Under the pieces are notes generated by a model that had not been told where the DNA came from, did not search any database, and worked only from the letters and a program-made list of their open reading frames with translations. A DNA stretch of 5,474 nucleotides from Desulfobacterales bacterium (GTDB taxonomy: Bacteria; Desulfobacterota; Desulfobacteria; Desulfobacterales; Desulfobacteraceae): NCBI GenBank assembly GCA_022361535.1, contig JAKSAU010000224.1, forward strand, positions 1 to 5,474, written 5' to 3'. The position numbers and the translations under genes are program-made. Position 1 is the first letter of the stretch. Each line of letters opens with the position of its first letter. This document shows positions 5,226-5,474 of this stretch, piece by piece.

Positions 5226-5474
5226 GGTAGAGAACTCCTTATCATCAAAGGATAAAATACTTGAGGTTTATTTCGATGCCGCCCGACCTTTTTTTGCAAG
5301 GCAAGAAAACCAGGACAACTGCATATATAGCTGCCGGATCGTTTATCCCGGAAGCGGCTGCCGTAATTTTTCTCAAAATACGCCTGATGCCTTTTCCGGG
5401 ATTAACGAACCTAAATGCCAAAATAAAAATAACTTGGCTTTGGGTGTGAAATGGAAGATTTAGTATCTGGCTTG
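5226..5474. other. Unresolved right edge with open frames on both strands
   Basis: No gene can be called with confidence. On the minus strand a frame is open from the window edge (5472) for 75 codons to TGA at 5247-5245, 20 bases before the ATG at 5225 and just before its AAGGAG; this is operon-like spacing, and it could be the C-terminus of an upstream gene, though it has very few acidic residues. On the plus strand, an ATG at 5224 with AGGGGA ten bases upstream opens a frame (MVENSLSSKDKILEV...) to 5463. A second plus frame runs to 5449 and would join the first if the T7 run at 5287-5293 had one T fewer. These frames exclude each other as coding, and none matches a family I can name. Confidence 0.3.

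Overview
The window looks like ordinary chromosome from a moderate-GC Gram-negative bacterium. The gene content fits an anaerobic deltaproteobacterium of the Desulfobacterota/Desulfobacterales kind: a fused TRAP carboxylate permease, a TSUP-type anion exporter, a bacterial caspase with a PPC domain, and an actinobacterial/deltaproteobacterial-style PRPP synthetase. The organism is inferred from the style of the proteins only. No rRNA, tRNA, CRISPR array, insertion sequence or phage gene was seen.

Layout, left to right. (1) 1-897, plus: C-terminal part of a fused TRAP transporter membrane subunit, cut by the window edge. (2) 911-966: a strong intergenic hairpin between two convergent genes. 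(3) 989-2083, minus: caspase-like cysteine peptidase (His86/Cys137) with a C-terminal PPC domain and no signal peptide. (4) 2084-2310: spacer with a possible caspase promoter and, at its right end, two mutually exclusive hairpins over the stop of the next gene. (5) 2311-3051, minus: TSUP/TauE-SafE permease, started by TTG with a good ribosome binding site. (6) 3052-3365: divergent AT-rich spacer with an imperfect repeat pair around a hairpin. (7) 3366-4307, plus: PRPP synthetase with Ser in place of a conserved Asp of the PRPP loop. (8) 4356-4907, minus: exported NlpC/P60-like protein lacking the catalytic Cys, with an open 106-codon upstream extension (to 5225) that has its own strong ribosome binding site. 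(9) 5226-5474: unresolved sequence with overlapping open frames on both strands.

The genes look like independent transcription units. TRAP and caspase converge, TSUP and prs diverge, prs and the NlpC-like gene converge, and TSUP and caspase share a strand but are 227 bases apart. The two permeases handle small anions or acids, Prs feeds nucleotide, His and Trp synthesis, and the caspase-PPC and NlpC-like proteins have no assignable substrate. I see no convincing new multi-gene system. The points most worth a look are the apparent NlpC/P60 pseudoenzyme with its two possible starts, the cytoplasmic caspase-PPC protein, the extra segment in the TRAP permease, and the unresolved right edge.
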